Notes under the pieces: model-generated
What the model was told of the DNA's origin: nothing
Databases searched by the model: none
What the model saw: only the letters and a program-made list of their open reading frames with translations
Assembly: GCA_963665525.1 (NCBI GenBank)
Contig: OY762280.1
Coordinates: 1,550,001 to 1,614,000, forward strand
From: UBA12077 sp963665525
Lineage (GTDB): Bacteria > Bacteroidota > Bacteroidia > Bacteroidales > UBA12077
Reading direction: 5' to 3'
Length of the DNA stretch: 64,000 nucleotides
Part shown: positions 17,008 through 25,222 of the stretch, piece after piece
Numbering within the stretch: the stretch's first letter is position 1
How the letters are laid out: each line of letters opens with the position of its first letter
Translations under genes and position numbers: made by a program

Positions 17008-17415
17008 TTACTTAAAATATGGTTCCAATTGATCTAATAACTCTTTAGGAGCTCTTTTTGGTCTTCTGGATTCTTCATCAACAAAAATTAGCATGGTAGA
17101 ACCTTCATTTAGCAATTCTTCTTGTTCATTATAAACCTCATAATAAAAAGTAATTCGGGCTGAAGGTAATTCTCTAATTGTAGTTTTTACAGTTAAAAGG
17201 TCATCGTATTTAGCTGCTAAATGATATTTGATCTCCAGAGATTTTACAGGTAACATAACGCCCATATCCTCTATCTTTTTATATGGAAAATCGAATTTTC
17301 TCATTAACTCTGTTCGACCTACTTCGTAATATAATGGATATACACCATAATATACGTATCCCATTTTATCTGTTTCTCCGTATCGAACTCTTATTTTCGT
17401 TTCAGAAGTATACAT
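17008..17415 (-). CDS. YbgC/4HBT-type acyl-CoA thioesterase
   Basis: 135 residues, a single hotdog-fold domain. The signature is RVRYGETDKMGYVYYGVYPLYYEVGRTELMR. In this family an Asp in the xxTDxMGxVYxxxY motif is catalytic; here that is the D of ETDKMGYVYY. It is expected to hydrolyse acyl-CoA (or acyl-ACP) in the cytoplasm. It is a monocistronic gene with its own terminator. Confidence 0.88.
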   Translation of the reverse strand: MYTSETKIRVRYGETDKMGYVYYGVYPLYYEVGRTELMRKFDFPYKKIEDMGVMLPVKSLEIKYHLAAKYDDLLTVKTTIRELPSARITFYYEVYNEQEELLNEGSTMLIFVDEESRRPKRAPKELLDQLEPYFK

Positions 17416-17607
17416 AATTTATTTTTATTGTTTTAATAGCTATTTTTTGAACTTACAATAATACAGCGTTTTTTTTTGAAGTGATAATATCCTATCAAAT
17501 ATCTGCTAAGATCCTTTATTTATAATAGTTTGCCATATTAGTTTCTTATTAAGAATATAGAAATTAGGACCTTATATATTTTTCCAATATTTTTTTAAAA
17601 AATCTTT

Positions 17608-17636
17608 TTGTTTTAAAAAAAAAGGTTTTATTTTTG
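17608..17636 (+). promoter_or_regulatory. Bacteroidota-type promoter of the first tRNA-Lys
   Basis: TTG at 17608-17610 and TATTTTTG (TAnnTTTG) at 17629-17636, 18 nt apart, end 10 nt before the tRNA. The identical gene copy downstream has its own matching promoter. Confidence 0.7.
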
Positions 17637-17646
17637 CAGTCCAATT

Positions 17647-17719
17647 GACTCAATAGCTCAGCAGGTAGAGCACATCCCTTTTAAGGATGGGGTCCAGGGT
17701 TCGAGCCCCTGTTGGGTCA
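17647..17719 (+). tRNA. tRNA-Lys (TTT), copy 1
   Basis: 73-nt cloverleaf. The acceptor is GACTCAA/TTGGGTC with one T-G pair, followed by U8-A9, a D stem GCTC/GAGC, anticodon loop CTTTTAA (anticodon TTT), T arm CAGGG-TTCGAGC-CCCTG, and discriminator A. CCA is not encoded. Confidence 0.96.
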
Positions 17720-17723
17720 CAGA

Positions 17724-17752
17724 AAAAGAGAAGCATGCAGCTTCTCTTTTTT
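17724..17752 (+). terminator. terminator after tRNA-Lys copy 1
   Basis: An 11-bp stem (AAAAGAGAAGC/GCTTCTCTTTT) has a 5-nt loop and a T-tract, 4 nt after the tRNA. Confidence 0.9.
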
Positions 17753-17849
17753 CATTTAACACAATTCATTATCATACAAATACTTACAATAGGTAAGTAA
17801 AAGTATTAATTAAGAATTAAAATTATTTCAAATTAATTTCATAAAAAAT

Positions 17850-17879
17850 TTGCATTTAAAAGATAAGATATTACTTTTG
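17850..17879 (+). promoter_or_regulatory. Bacteroidota-type promoter of the second tRNA-Lys
   Basis: TTG at 17850-17852 and TACTTTTG (TAnnTTTG) at 17872-17879, 19 nt apart, lie 17 nt before the tRNA. Confidence 0.7.
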
Positions 17880-17896
17880 CCAACGCAAAAATGATT

Positions 17897-17969
17897 GACT
17901 CAATAGCTCAGCAGGTAGAGCACATCCCTTTTAAGGATGGGGTCCAGGGTTCGAGCCCCTGTTGGGTCA
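17897..17969 (+). tRNA. tRNA-Lys (TTT), copy 2
   Basis: Identical in sequence to the copy 250 nt upstream: same acceptor stem, anticodon TTT and T arm. The 177 nt between the copies hold only a terminator and the second promoter. Confidence 0.96.
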
Positions 17970-17970
17970 C

Positions 17971-18001
17971 AAAAAAGAGAAGCTTTTAGCTTCTCTTTTT
18001 T
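17971..18001 (+). terminator. terminator after tRNA-Lys copy 2
   Basis: A stem AAAAGAGAAGC/GCTTCTCTTTT has a 5-nt loop and a T-tract. The stem is the same as after copy 1, but the loop differs. Confidence 0.9.
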
Positions 18002-18080
18002 CGTTTTTACTCAGAGCTTCCTTACAGCTTATAAAACAAACAATTAACATATTTTTATCATCTTTTTATAGCATTATATT

Positions 18081-19463
18081 ATGTTTACATTAATGTTTAT
18101 TGTATTTATCATTGGATATTTACTCATCGTATTTGAGCATGTTCTCAAAATCAACAAAGCTGCTTCTGCCCTGTTATTAGGTGTTTTAACTTGGGTAGTG
18201 TACATTTTAGGAGGTCAGGAAATTCTATCATTAGGATTTAGTAAAAGCTGGGAAGCTTTTAATCAAAATTCAGTACATCATGTTAATATTGAATCTATCA
18301 GGCATTTTATTAATGAAAACCAATTACCGCATCATTTGGCTGAAATTGCTGGAATTATATTGTTTTTGCTTGGTGCTATGACCATTGTTGAAGTAATTGA
18401 TAAATATCAAGGGTTCAGAATAATAACCGAAAAGATAAAGACTACGAATAAGATTAAATTACTTTGGCTTATAAGCTTTTTAACATTCTTCCTATCCGCT
18501 ATATTAGACAACCTTACAACTACGATTGTTATGGTTGCATTAATGCGAAAAATATTAACTGATAAGCATAATAGGTGGCTTTTTGCAGGCTTAGTAGTTA
18601 TATCAGCTAATGCAGGTGGAGCCTGGTCGCCTATTGGTGATGTTACTACCATCATGTTATGGATTGGAGGCCAAATTACTGCTGCAAATATTATTAAATC
18701 AATCATTCTTCCAAGTTTTGTATCAATGATAGTACCATTAAGTCTTCTTTCTCTCTTTATTAAAGGTAAAATATCACATCCTGAGCTAAGCGAAGATGAA
18801 ACAAGAGAATACATCCCCAAAAGAGATCGACTTACTATTTTAATTGCAGGTATTCTGGCATTAATTTCAGTTCCTGTTTTTAAAACATTTACTCATCTTC
18901 CTCCATACATGGGAATGTTGTTGGGTCTTGGTTTTCTTTGGTTTTATACAGATATTCGCTTTTTCTTTAATCATAGAGTTGATCTTCGAAAATTAAGCGT
19001 TAGCAGGGTAATTAAAGATGTAGATGTACCTACAATCCTATTTTTCCTTGGAATATTAAGTGGAGTTGCAGCATTACAATCTGCAGGTCATTTGGATATT
19101 CTTTCCAATTGGCTGGCAAATAAAATAGGTAATATCTACATTATTAATATTATTGTAGGAGTTATATCATCAATTATTGATAATGTACCATTAGTGGCAG
19201 CTTCTATTGGAATGTATGATATTGCTTCTCCTGATGCGATTGGATATGCATCTTTCTTCGTACAAGATGGTAATTTTTGGTCGTTTTTAGCTTATTGCGC
19301 TGGAACAGGAGGAAGTATTTTAATTATTGGATCTGCGGCTGGAGTTGCTGCTATGAGCTTAGAAAAGATTGATTTCTTCTGGTATTTAAAACATATTAGC
19401 TGGTTAGCTGTAGTTGGGTACTTATCAGGAGCATTAACATTCTGGTTAACGACTATCATATAA
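18081..19463 (+). CDS. nhaD: Na+/H+ antiporter NhaD
   Basis: 460 residues with about twelve membrane spans. NhaD-type signatures are seen: IESIRHFINENQLPHHLAEIAG, then LSAILDNLTTTIVMVALMRKI, then SANAGGAWSPIGDVTTIMLW, and in the second half SSIIDNVPLVAAS and CAGTGGSILIIGSAAGVAAM. These are the inverted-repeat substrate motifs of the ion transporter superfamily. It exchanges cytoplasmic Na+ for H+ in saline or alkaline settings. Single gene with terminator. Confidence 0.93.
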   Translation: MFTLMFIVFIIGYLLIVFEHVLKINKAASALLLGVLTWVVYILGGQEILSLGFSKSWEAFNQNSVHHVNIESIRHFINENQLPHHLAEIAGIILFLLGAMTIVEVIDKYQGFRIITEKIKTTNKIKLLWLISFLTFFLSAILDNLTTTIVMVALMRKILTDKHNRWLFAGLVVISANAGGAWSPIGDVTTIMLWIGGQITAANIIKSIILPSFVSMIVPLSLLSLFIKGKISHPELSEDETREYIPKRDRLTILIAGILALISVPVFKTFTHLPPYMGMLLGLGFLWFYTDIRFFFNHRVDLRKLSVSRVIKDVDVPTILFFLGILSGVAALQSAGHLDILSNWLANKIGNIYIINIIVGVISSIIDNVPLVAASIGMYDIASPDAIGYASFFVQDGNFWSFLAYCAGTGGSILIIGSAAGVAAMSLEKIDFFWYLKHISWLAVVGYLSGALTFWLTTII

Positions 19464-19466
19464 CAT

Positions 19467-19496
19467 AAAAGAGAAGCTTATTGCTTCTCTTTTTGT
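19467..19496. terminator. bidirectional terminator between nhaD and pyrD
   Basis: An 11-bp stem (AAAAGAGAAGC/GCTTCTCTTTT) has a TTATT loop, with A's before and T's after. It is the same stem sequence used after both tRNA-Lys genes. Confidence 0.88.
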
Positions 19497-19514
19497 GTTA
19501 AATACGATTATCGA

Positions 19515-20552
19515 TTAACTACGATCTTTTAAAATAGCTTTATTGATTTTCTTAACAAAAGCAGGACCTTCATATATAAAACCTGTATACACCTGAATAA
19601 GTGTAGCCCCTGCATTCAATTTATCGATCGCATCCTGCACCGACATGATACCTCCAACACCAATAATAGGAATGGTTCCCTCCGATTTTTCAGTTAAATA
19701 TTTAATAATCTCAGTTGAGCGTTGTGTTAATGGCTTACCGCTTAAGCCTCCATTGGCTATTTCTTCAATGCGTTTTTGATCTGTTCTAAGGTTTTCTCTA
19801 GATACTGTTGTATTTGTAGCAACAATACCATCAATACCAGTAATATTGAATGTTTCAACAACATCATCCAACTGATCATTCGTTAAGTCTGGTGATATTT
19901 TTAATAATATTGGCTTGTAAACCTCTCTTTTTGTTCTTAATTCGGTAAGTTTATTTAAAATCGTTATCGTTGAGTCTTTATCTTGCAGTTTTCTAAGATC
20001 TTTGATATTTGGACAACTTAAATTAACGACAAAATAATCGACATGATCGTAAAGCTTTTCAAAACATATTACATAATCCTGCAATGCATCCTCATTAGCC
20101 GTTGCTGTATTTTTACCAATATTACCACCAATAATAACTTTATGTCTCTTATTTTCAAGCTTTTTTACAGCAAAATCAACACCTTTATTATTAAAACCCA
20201 TACGATTAATTAAACCTTTATCTTTAGGTATTCTAAAAGAACGAGGTTTTGGGTTTCCAGGTTGAGCAACAGGAGTTACTGTTCCAATTTCGATAAATGA
20301 AAATCCAAAATTTGAAAACTGATTATAGACTTCTGCATTTTTATCGAATCCTGCCGCAAAGCCAATAGGATTATCGAATTCTAAGCCTAAAAAGTTTGTT
20401 TTTAAACGCTTATCTTTAATTGAAAACAACTTTCTAACACAAATGGAAACTCCAGGTATTTTAAAGCCTAATTTGAGTATGTTTACGATAAGATGATGAA
20501 TTGCTTCTGGCTTTAATAAGAATAAAATAGGACGTACTATGTTTCTATACAT
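19515..20552 (-). CDS. pyrD: quinone-dependent dihydroorotate dehydrogenase
   Basis: 345 residues, class 2 layout. An N-terminal membrane-association helix pair (about 1-40) is followed by a TIM barrel with FDNPIGFAAGFDKNAE, GTVTPVAQPGNPKPR, INRMGFNNKG and a C-terminal GGLSGKPL and IGVGGI. It oxidises dihydroorotate to orotate with FMN and quinone in pyrimidine synthesis. In the base-donating loop VNLSCPN, residue 180 is Cys where the E. coli class 2 enzyme has Ser175. Cys is the usual residue of class 1 enzymes. Confidence 0.93.
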   Translation of the reverse strand: MYRNIVRPILFLLKPEAIHHLIVNILKLGFKIPGVSICVRKLFSIKDKRLKTNFLGLEFDNPIGFAAGFDKNAEVYNQFSNFGFSFIEIGTVTPVAQPGNPKPRSFRIPKDKGLINRMGFNNKGVDFAVKKLENKRHKVIIGGNIGKNTATANEDALQDYVICFEKLYDHVDYFVVNLSCPNIKDLRKLQDKDSTITILNKLTELRTKREVYKPILLKISPDLTNDQLDDVVETFNITGIDGIVATNTTVSRENLRTDQKRIEEIANGGLSGKPLTQRSTEIIKYLTEKSEGTIPIIGVGGIMSVQDAIDKLNAGATLIQVYTGFIYEGPAFVKKINKAILKDRS

Positions 20553-20589
20553 GAGTTTTTATGCAAAGATAATATAGATTTATCAAATT

Positions 20590-21027
20590 CTAAGCCGGTT
20601 TATACTCTTTAAAAGAACCATTCGTATAAAAAATTATGATGCGCTCAATTTCTGAAACATTTTGATGATTTACTGATTTTACTTGTGTTAATTCATTTTC
20701 TTCGTCAGAATTTGATTTTTGTGTGTAATTATTCGTTGATTTTTGAATATTGGATTCTAATGGAGTTTCAATTTGCTTATTTTCCTGTCTAATTTCCTGA
20801 TCAAATAAGGAGGGTTGGTTTGAATACATATTTCCTTTTCCTGTAATTAACCATTGTGCATCCAGCTCAGGGTAGGCTACAAGCATCTTTTCTATGAAAT
20901 CAAAACTTGGCTTATTTCTTCCTGATAAAATATGTGAAACACTGGAACGCTGAACTCCAATTGTATCAGCAAATTTAGTAGATGTTAAACCATTCTCGCT
21001 TAAAAACTGAATAATTCGATCTTTCAT
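20590..21027 (-). CDS. XRE family transcriptional regulator
   Basis: 145 residues from the ATG at 21027 (MKDRIIQFLSENGL). An open ATG four codons earlier (21039) lies inside a TGTAAA/TTTACA dyad and is less likely. The helix-turn-helix is at about 6-60 (TSTKFADTIGVQRSSVSHILSGRNKPSFDFI). A long polar linker leads to a C-terminal motif ERIIIFYTNGSFKEYKP that recurs in Bacteroidota XRE proteins. Several TTACAWWTGTAA palindromes just upstream are its likely operators, with autoregulation (inference). Confidence 0.85.
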   Translation of the reverse strand: MKDRIIQFLSENGLTSTKFADTIGVQRSSVSHILSGRNKPSFDFIEKMLVAYPELDAQWLITGKGNMYSNQPSLFDQEIRQENKQIETPLESNIQKSTNNYTQKSNSDEENELTQVKSVNHQNVSEIERIIIFYTNGSFKEYKPA

Positions 21028-21030
21028 ATT

Positions 21031-21081
21031 TGTAAACATTTACATTTACAAATGTAATAATAATTTAATTTACAATTGTCA
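21031..21081. promoter_or_regulatory. operator cluster at the XRE start
   Basis: TGTAAA-CA-TTTACA at 21031-21044, TTACA-AA-TGTAA at 21046-21057 and the one-sided match TTACAATTGTCA at 21070-21081 are stacked over the XRE regulator's start. A weaker TTACATTTGTTA is near 21103. Confidence 0.55.
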
Positions 21082-21612
21082 CTTTATTAGAATTTTACAA
21101 GTTTACATTTGTTAATTGTCTATTAGGATATTAGTCCACTTCTTATTCCAAATACCATAATATCTCTTAATTAATAATTTTAATATTTACAAATCTGTTT
21201 AATGATTATAATTTCATTAATTATATAGGATTTTAGATGATATTTAGGTAATTAATATTTGATTTTAAGAGCTAAATAGGACTATTTTATAGATTAGCCC
21301 TATTTAATCGTTTAAAATGCTGTAAATCCTTTAAATACTAATAATAAATAGGTATTTATATATCAATTAAATTTTATAGTAAAGTTTTACTTTATATAGA
21401 TATTGTATATGACTGATTTAATGTGTTTTTACTTGTATATTTTACAGTTTATTACAGATAAATAACAATAAACTGAATTTAAATTAACATTGCACTTTAA
21501 TTATTTGTCATAACTTATTGATTAAATGAATAATAAATATCATTAGAAAAGTATTTCGATTATAGATTATAAGTTGTTTACATATATGAATTATGGCTCA
21601 ACTTGATCGCAG

Positions 21613-21683
21613 TTACAATTGTAAATTAATGGTCTGATTTGTTTTGTTACAAATGTAAAATAGTAATTTGATTACAATTGTAA
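21613..21683. promoter_or_regulatory. second cluster of TTACAWWTGTAA palindromes
   Basis: Perfect or near-perfect dyads: TTACAATTGTAA at 21613-21624, TTACAAATGTAA at 21647-21658 and TTACAATTGTAA at 21672-21683. Centres are 34 and 25 bp apart. The consensus is the same as at the XRE promoter about 600 bp away. Confidence 0.6.
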
Positions 21684-21696
21684 TTCCTTATCCGTT

Positions 21697-21858
21697 TTAA
21701 AATTCTTTGAATCTCAATTTATTTATATTTCTTTCAAGTTTTTCAATCAATTTGTAGAAAAATTTATCCTCCTCAGAATCGCGTATTTGAAATTGATATG
21801 ATATTATATACAGAATATTAAATTCTGATGTAGATATACTTTTCACCATATTCTTCAT
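21697..21858 (-). CDS. possible small protein, 53 residues
   Basis: Frame ATG (21858) to TAA (21697). It starts MKNMVKSISTSEFNILYI and ends in a charged helix (EEDKFFYKLIEKLERN). A GGAG-like sequence lies about 15 nt upstream, further than usual. The only support is amino-acid texture, the only gap of this size, and its position beside the palindrome cluster. It may be chance in AT-rich DNA. Confidence 0.25.
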   Translation of the reverse strand: MKNMVKSISTSEFNILYIISYQFQIRDSEEDKFFYKLIEKLERNINKLRFKEF

Positions 21859-21941
21859 AAAAATTGAACTTAGCTCCTCTTTTTTAATGAATTCATTTTT
21901 GATTTACTATTTTTATACATCAAACTAGAAAATTGATCTTA

Positions 21942-23153
21942 ATGAAAAAAATTGCATTACACTGGCAAATATTAATTGCACTCATTTTAGCTATTGTTGT
22001 TGGAATACTATTTAAAAATCAGGTTAAGTATATTTCGTGGATGGGCGATATATTTTTAAGAATGCTGAAAATGATCGTTATTCCTTTAATATTAAGTTCT
22101 ATCATTTCAGGTATCGCCAATATTGGTAATGAAGGTCATTTCGGGAAACTGGGATTAAAAACTTTACTTTATTATATGACCACCAGTATATTTGCAATTA
22201 GCATTGGTTTATTATTGGTTAATCTTATAAAACCTGGTATGGGAATGGATATTTCTTCTATTTCAATTGAAGAAACTATAAACGTTAAAAGACAGAGTAT
22301 GTCGGATATGTTTATACAGATTGTTCCTCAGAATATTTTTCAATCTATGGCTAACAATGAATTCTTATCAGTAATATTTTTTGCCATACTAGCCGGTGTT
22401 TATATCAGTAAGATAGAAAAAAAGAATCAAGTGTTGTTATCCGATTTCTTTAATGCATTCTTTGAGTTATTCATGAAAATAACAATGCTTATTATTAAGC
22501 TTGCTCCTTTCGGTATATTCGGATTAATTGTTAAAGTTGTTGCAGAACAAGAAGACTTTGTGAATATGCTCATTAAGTTAGGGTCTTTCATGTTAACTGT
22601 TATAGCAGCAATATTAATCCACGCCTTAATCGTATTACCATTACTCACACGATTCATTGGTAAAGCCAAACCATTCAAGCATTTTAATAATGTCAAAACA
22701 ACCATTATAACAGCGTTTTCTACAGCTTCTTCGGCTGCAGCATTACCGCTTAATATGAAAGAAACGCATGAAAAATCAGGAGTATCACATAAAATTACAA
22801 ACTTTACATTACCCATTGGAGCTACAGTAAACATGGATGGTACAGCCATTTATATTGCTGCAGTTGTAATGTTTATAGCTCAAGCCAAAGGTGTAGAAAT
22901 GCACTTAAAAGAACAGATAATTATTTTAATTACAGCTCTTTTCTCAAGTATTGGCACAGCTGCTGTTCCTATGGCAAGCCTTGTAATCATAACCATCATA
23001 CTTGAAATATTAGGATTACCCATTGAAATGATGGCACTTATACTTCCTGTAGATCGAATACTTGATATGTTTAGGACAGCTACCAATGTTTGGAGTGATA
23101 GTTGTGGAGCTGTTATTATTGCAAAATCGGAGAAAGAAGAGCTAAAAGTATAG
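21942..23153 (+). CDS. dicarboxylate/amino acid:cation symporter (DAACS)
   Basis: 403 residues from the ATG at 21942; a TTG three codons earlier is less likely. About eight spans and two hairpins match the GltPh fold: SSAAALPLNM (serine-rich HP1 tip), then LPIGATVNMDGTAIY (NMDGT motif), then SSIGTAAVPMASLVI (HP2) and DRILDMFRTATNVWSDSCGAVI. It imports glutamate, aspartate or C4-dicarboxylates with Na+ or H+; which one cannot be read. Monocistronic, with a 13-bp terminator. Confidence 0.93.
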   Translation: MKKIALHWQILIALILAIVVGILFKNQVKYISWMGDIFLRMLKMIVIPLILSSIISGIANIGNEGHFGKLGLKTLLYYMTTSIFAISIGLLLVNLIKPGMGMDISSISIEETINVKRQSMSDMFIQIVPQNIFQSMANNEFLSVIFFAILAGVYISKIEKKNQVLLSDFFNAFFELFMKITMLIIKLAPFGIFGLIVKVVAEQEDFVNMLIKLGSFMLTVIAAILIHALIVLPLLTRFIGKAKPFKHFNNVKTTIITAFSTASSAAALPLNMKETHEKSGVSHKITNFTLPIGATVNMDGTAIYIAAVVMFIAQAKGVEMHLKEQIIILITALFSSIGTAAVPMASLVIITIILEILGLPIEMMALILPVDRILDMFRTATNVWSDSCGAVIIAKSEKEELKV

Positions 23154-23185
23154 TCTATAATAAAATTATATATGAGATGAATAAA

Positions 23186-23217
23186 AAAAGGAGAATGTAT
23201 TAAAACATTCTCCTTTT
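23186..23217. terminator. bidirectional terminator
   Basis: A 13-bp perfect stem (AAAAGGAGAATGT/ACATTCTCCTTTT) has a 6-nt loop and lies between the symporter and the convergent GIN-domain gene. Confidence 0.9.
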
Positions 23218-23246
23218 AACGTTTTTGCAATTATTATGTATTAAGA

Positions 23247-23972
23247 TTAATACCTTCTTACATCACCTGTTCCAGTTACACTTTCATCTACATCAGGATC
23301 TCCTTCATAATAAATATTACCTGATCCTACAATGCGAGCACGTAAATGCTCCGTAGCATGTACATAAATATTACCATCTCCAATAATTTTAGATTCTGAT
23401 TCTTCATGAACAAAATTAATTGCCCTGATATCTCCTCCTCCATCAATTTCATAATCTGTTACTCGGCCTTCTCCTTCCAATTCAATATCACCCAATCCGG
23501 TAATTTCAGCTTCTACATTAGTTACAATCAAATTGTTAAATTCAATTTTACCTGAACCTAATAAAACGGCTTGAAAAAATTCTCCTGATAAGCTATCACA
23601 TTGAATTAATCCTGATCCTACCAATACAACCTCGTCTAAGCTTGGTGTAGTCACATAAATTCGCATCGCTTCGTTATTATCTAAATCATAACCATCTTTT
23701 TCTTCAATAACTAATTTTCTGTTATCCACATCTGTTATAATATAATTTAAGAGATTTTCTTCAGCTTCAACACGTAAAGTAGTTGAATCAGCTATAGATA
23801 TATACACATCGAAATCTCCCAGAGATTCGATTTCATCGAAAGTTGCAATATTTCGAACATCAATTTCTGTATTATCATTTCCTTCGATTCTATCATCGCC
23901 TAAATCACATGAAGGTAATATATATAGAAAAGAAATGAATAATAGTGCTTGTAATAATCGTAGTGTCTTCAT
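23247..23972 (-). CDS. head GIN domain (DUF2807) lipoprotein
   Basis: 241 residues. The lipobox ends at C22 (LYILPSCDLG). The rest is a right-handed beta-solenoid-like DUF2807/GIN domain: F-D-V-Y-I-S in strand one, then repeated short turns such as GSGLIQCDSL, GLGDIELEG, GGGDIRAI, GDGNIYVHA, GSGNIYYEG and GTGDVRRY. The family is common and uncharacterised in Bacteroidota, in the envelope. Confidence 0.85.
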   Translation of the reverse strand: MKTLRLLQALLFISFLYILPSCDLGDDRIEGNDNTEIDVRNIATFDEIESLGDFDVYISIADSTTLRVEAEENLLNYIITDVDNRKLVIEEKDGYDLDNNEAMRIYVTTPSLDEVVLVGSGLIQCDSLSGEFFQAVLLGSGKIEFNNLIVTNVEAEITGLGDIELEGEGRVTDYEIDGGGDIRAINFVHEESESKIIGDGNIYVHATEHLRARIVGSGNIYYEGDPDVDESVTGTGDVRRY

Positions 23973-24089
23973 TTTATTATGTTAATTTTATATTTAATCA
24001 AAGTCGTGAATTCAATTTTTATGCCAAAATATGCTTTGGTATATTTCAAAAAAGTTTTATTAGCTTTATACTATTAATTAATATTTATT

Positions 24090-24467
24090 ATGAGAATTAT
24101 TGGAAACATTCTATGGCTTCTGCTTGGAGGTATCATTACAGCGCTTGAGTATTTTGTAAGTAGCATTATTTTAATAGTAACCATCATAGGAATTCCATTT
24201 GGTATTCAAACACTTAAACTAGGACTGCTAGCTCTTTGGCCTTTTGGAAAAACAACGATACAAAGCGATCGTTCAAGTGGATGCTTATATATCATATTTA
24301 ATATTCTATGGATACTGGTTGGTGGAATTTGGATTGCTCTATCCCACCTTGTTTTTGGAATTATTCTTTACATAACTATAATAGGTATTCCATTTGGCAA
24401 CCAACATTTTAAACTTGCAAGTTTAGCTCTTACTCCTTTCGGAAGAGATATTATTGATAAGAAATAA
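24090..24467 (+). CDS. YccF domain inner-membrane protein
   Basis: 125 residues in two homologous halves. Each has NILW-x(2)-GG, a hydrophobic helix, TIIGIPFG and a terminal PFG (LWPFGKTTI; LTPFGRDII). This internal duplication is typical of YccF (DUF307). Function unknown in the family. The next gene starts 14 nt downstream, so the two may be co-transcribed. Confidence 0.88.
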   Translation: MRIIGNILWLLLGGIITALEYFVSSIILIVTIIGIPFGIQTLKLGLLALWPFGKTTIQSDRSSGCLYIIFNILWILVGGIWIALSHLVFGIILYITIIGIPFGNQHFKLASLALTPFGRDIIDKK

Positions 24468-24481
24468 AATCGAATTGCTAA

Positions 24482-25177
24482 ATGAAAAGAAATCACTTTT
24501 ACAGAGCAGCTCTGTTAATCATAACTATTTTCTATTTTACTTCAAGTTATGCTAAGAAAGCATCTGGATTTATTGTTGAGAATTCTGATACTCTTTATGG
24601 AAAGATAAAATACACACAATTTAATATTCTTACTGCAGGAATAGTTATCAATGGAATAAATACAGAATCATTACATTATGAAGTATGGTTCAAGGAGAAT
24701 AATGGTAAAAGATTTAAGAAATATACTCCAAATGATATAGATGCATTTGGTTTTACTGATAAAGACTATTATTACTATTTTAAAAGTTTTGCAATAAAAA
24801 CAAATAGTGTAGTAAAAAAAGAAAGAATAAAGAAACGCTTTTTACAATTGTATTTTCATGTTGCTGATATTGATCTATATAAAGACCTATTGCGTATAGA
24901 TAATCACTATTTCAATAGTAGCAACAGTTCATATAAAATCTATGAACAAACCTATACCTACCCTGAATTATACCTGTTTAGTGGAAAAAATGGATTAACT
25001 AAAATTGAGGAATCGAAAAAAATAGGCAGTATCAAAGAAATACTACAATATTATAAGATTGAAGATGAGTTTTTGATTCAAATCTCTAAAGATTGTAATC
25101 TTAAAAACATTAGAATTATATTAGAAGAATACAAATTATGGCTAAATAGATTAAAAATACGTAGCACTAATATTTAA
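24482..25177 (+). CDS. exported protein of unknown function
   Basis: 231 residues with a signal peptide (LLIITIFYFTSSYA). The mature N-terminus SGFIVENSDTLYGKIKY and a later YTPNDIDAFGFTDKDYYYYF match the texture of a widespread, unnamed Bacteroidota family in which a GDT-x-x-G-x-I strand precedes a yTP-x-DI motif. The C-terminal part is Lys- and Tyr-rich. No catalytic motif is seen. It may be co-transcribed with the YccF gene. Confidence 0.65.
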   Translation: MKRNHFYRAALLIITIFYFTSSYAKKASGFIVENSDTLYGKIKYTQFNILTAGIVINGINTESLHYEVWFKENNGKRFKKYTPNDIDAFGFTDKDYYYYFKSFAIKTNSVVKKERIKKRFLQLYFHVADIDLYKDLLRIDNHYFNSSNSSYKIYEQTYTYPELYLFSGKNGLTKIEESKKIGSIKEILQYYKIEDEFLIQISKDCNLKNIRIILEEYKLWLNRLKIRSTNI

Positions 25178-25222
25178 ACCATTATATTCTAATGTTATAA
25201 TCATTTCTATTAACAATTAATT

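Larger units (their letters stand above)
21028..21941. other. 0.9 kb AT-rich intergenic region with operator-like palindromes
   Basis: This is the longest gap in the window. It holds a cluster of TTACAWWTGTAA-like palindromes at each side and one possible 53-codon frame. The middle (about 21120-21600) is very AT-rich, with frequent stops on both strands, and shows no gene or RNA I can recognise. Confidence 0.7.

Noticed and set aside
17647..17969. Duplicated tRNA-Lys as attachment sites of an integrated element
   Set aside because: Only 177 nt, a promoter and a terminator lie between the copies; there is no integrase or mobile gene nearby.
18407..18820. 137-codon antisense open frame inside nhaD
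   Set aside because: It lies wholly under a well supported transporter; its hydrophobic look comes from the reverse of membrane helices.
21120..21600. Riboswitch or small RNA in the long AT-rich gap
   Set aside because: No conserved stem set, terminator or promoter could be seen; only AT-rich sequence with scattered stops.
22427..22849. 140-codon antisense open frame inside the DAACS symporter gene
   Set aside because: Same reason: shadow of membrane-protein codons, no separate signals.
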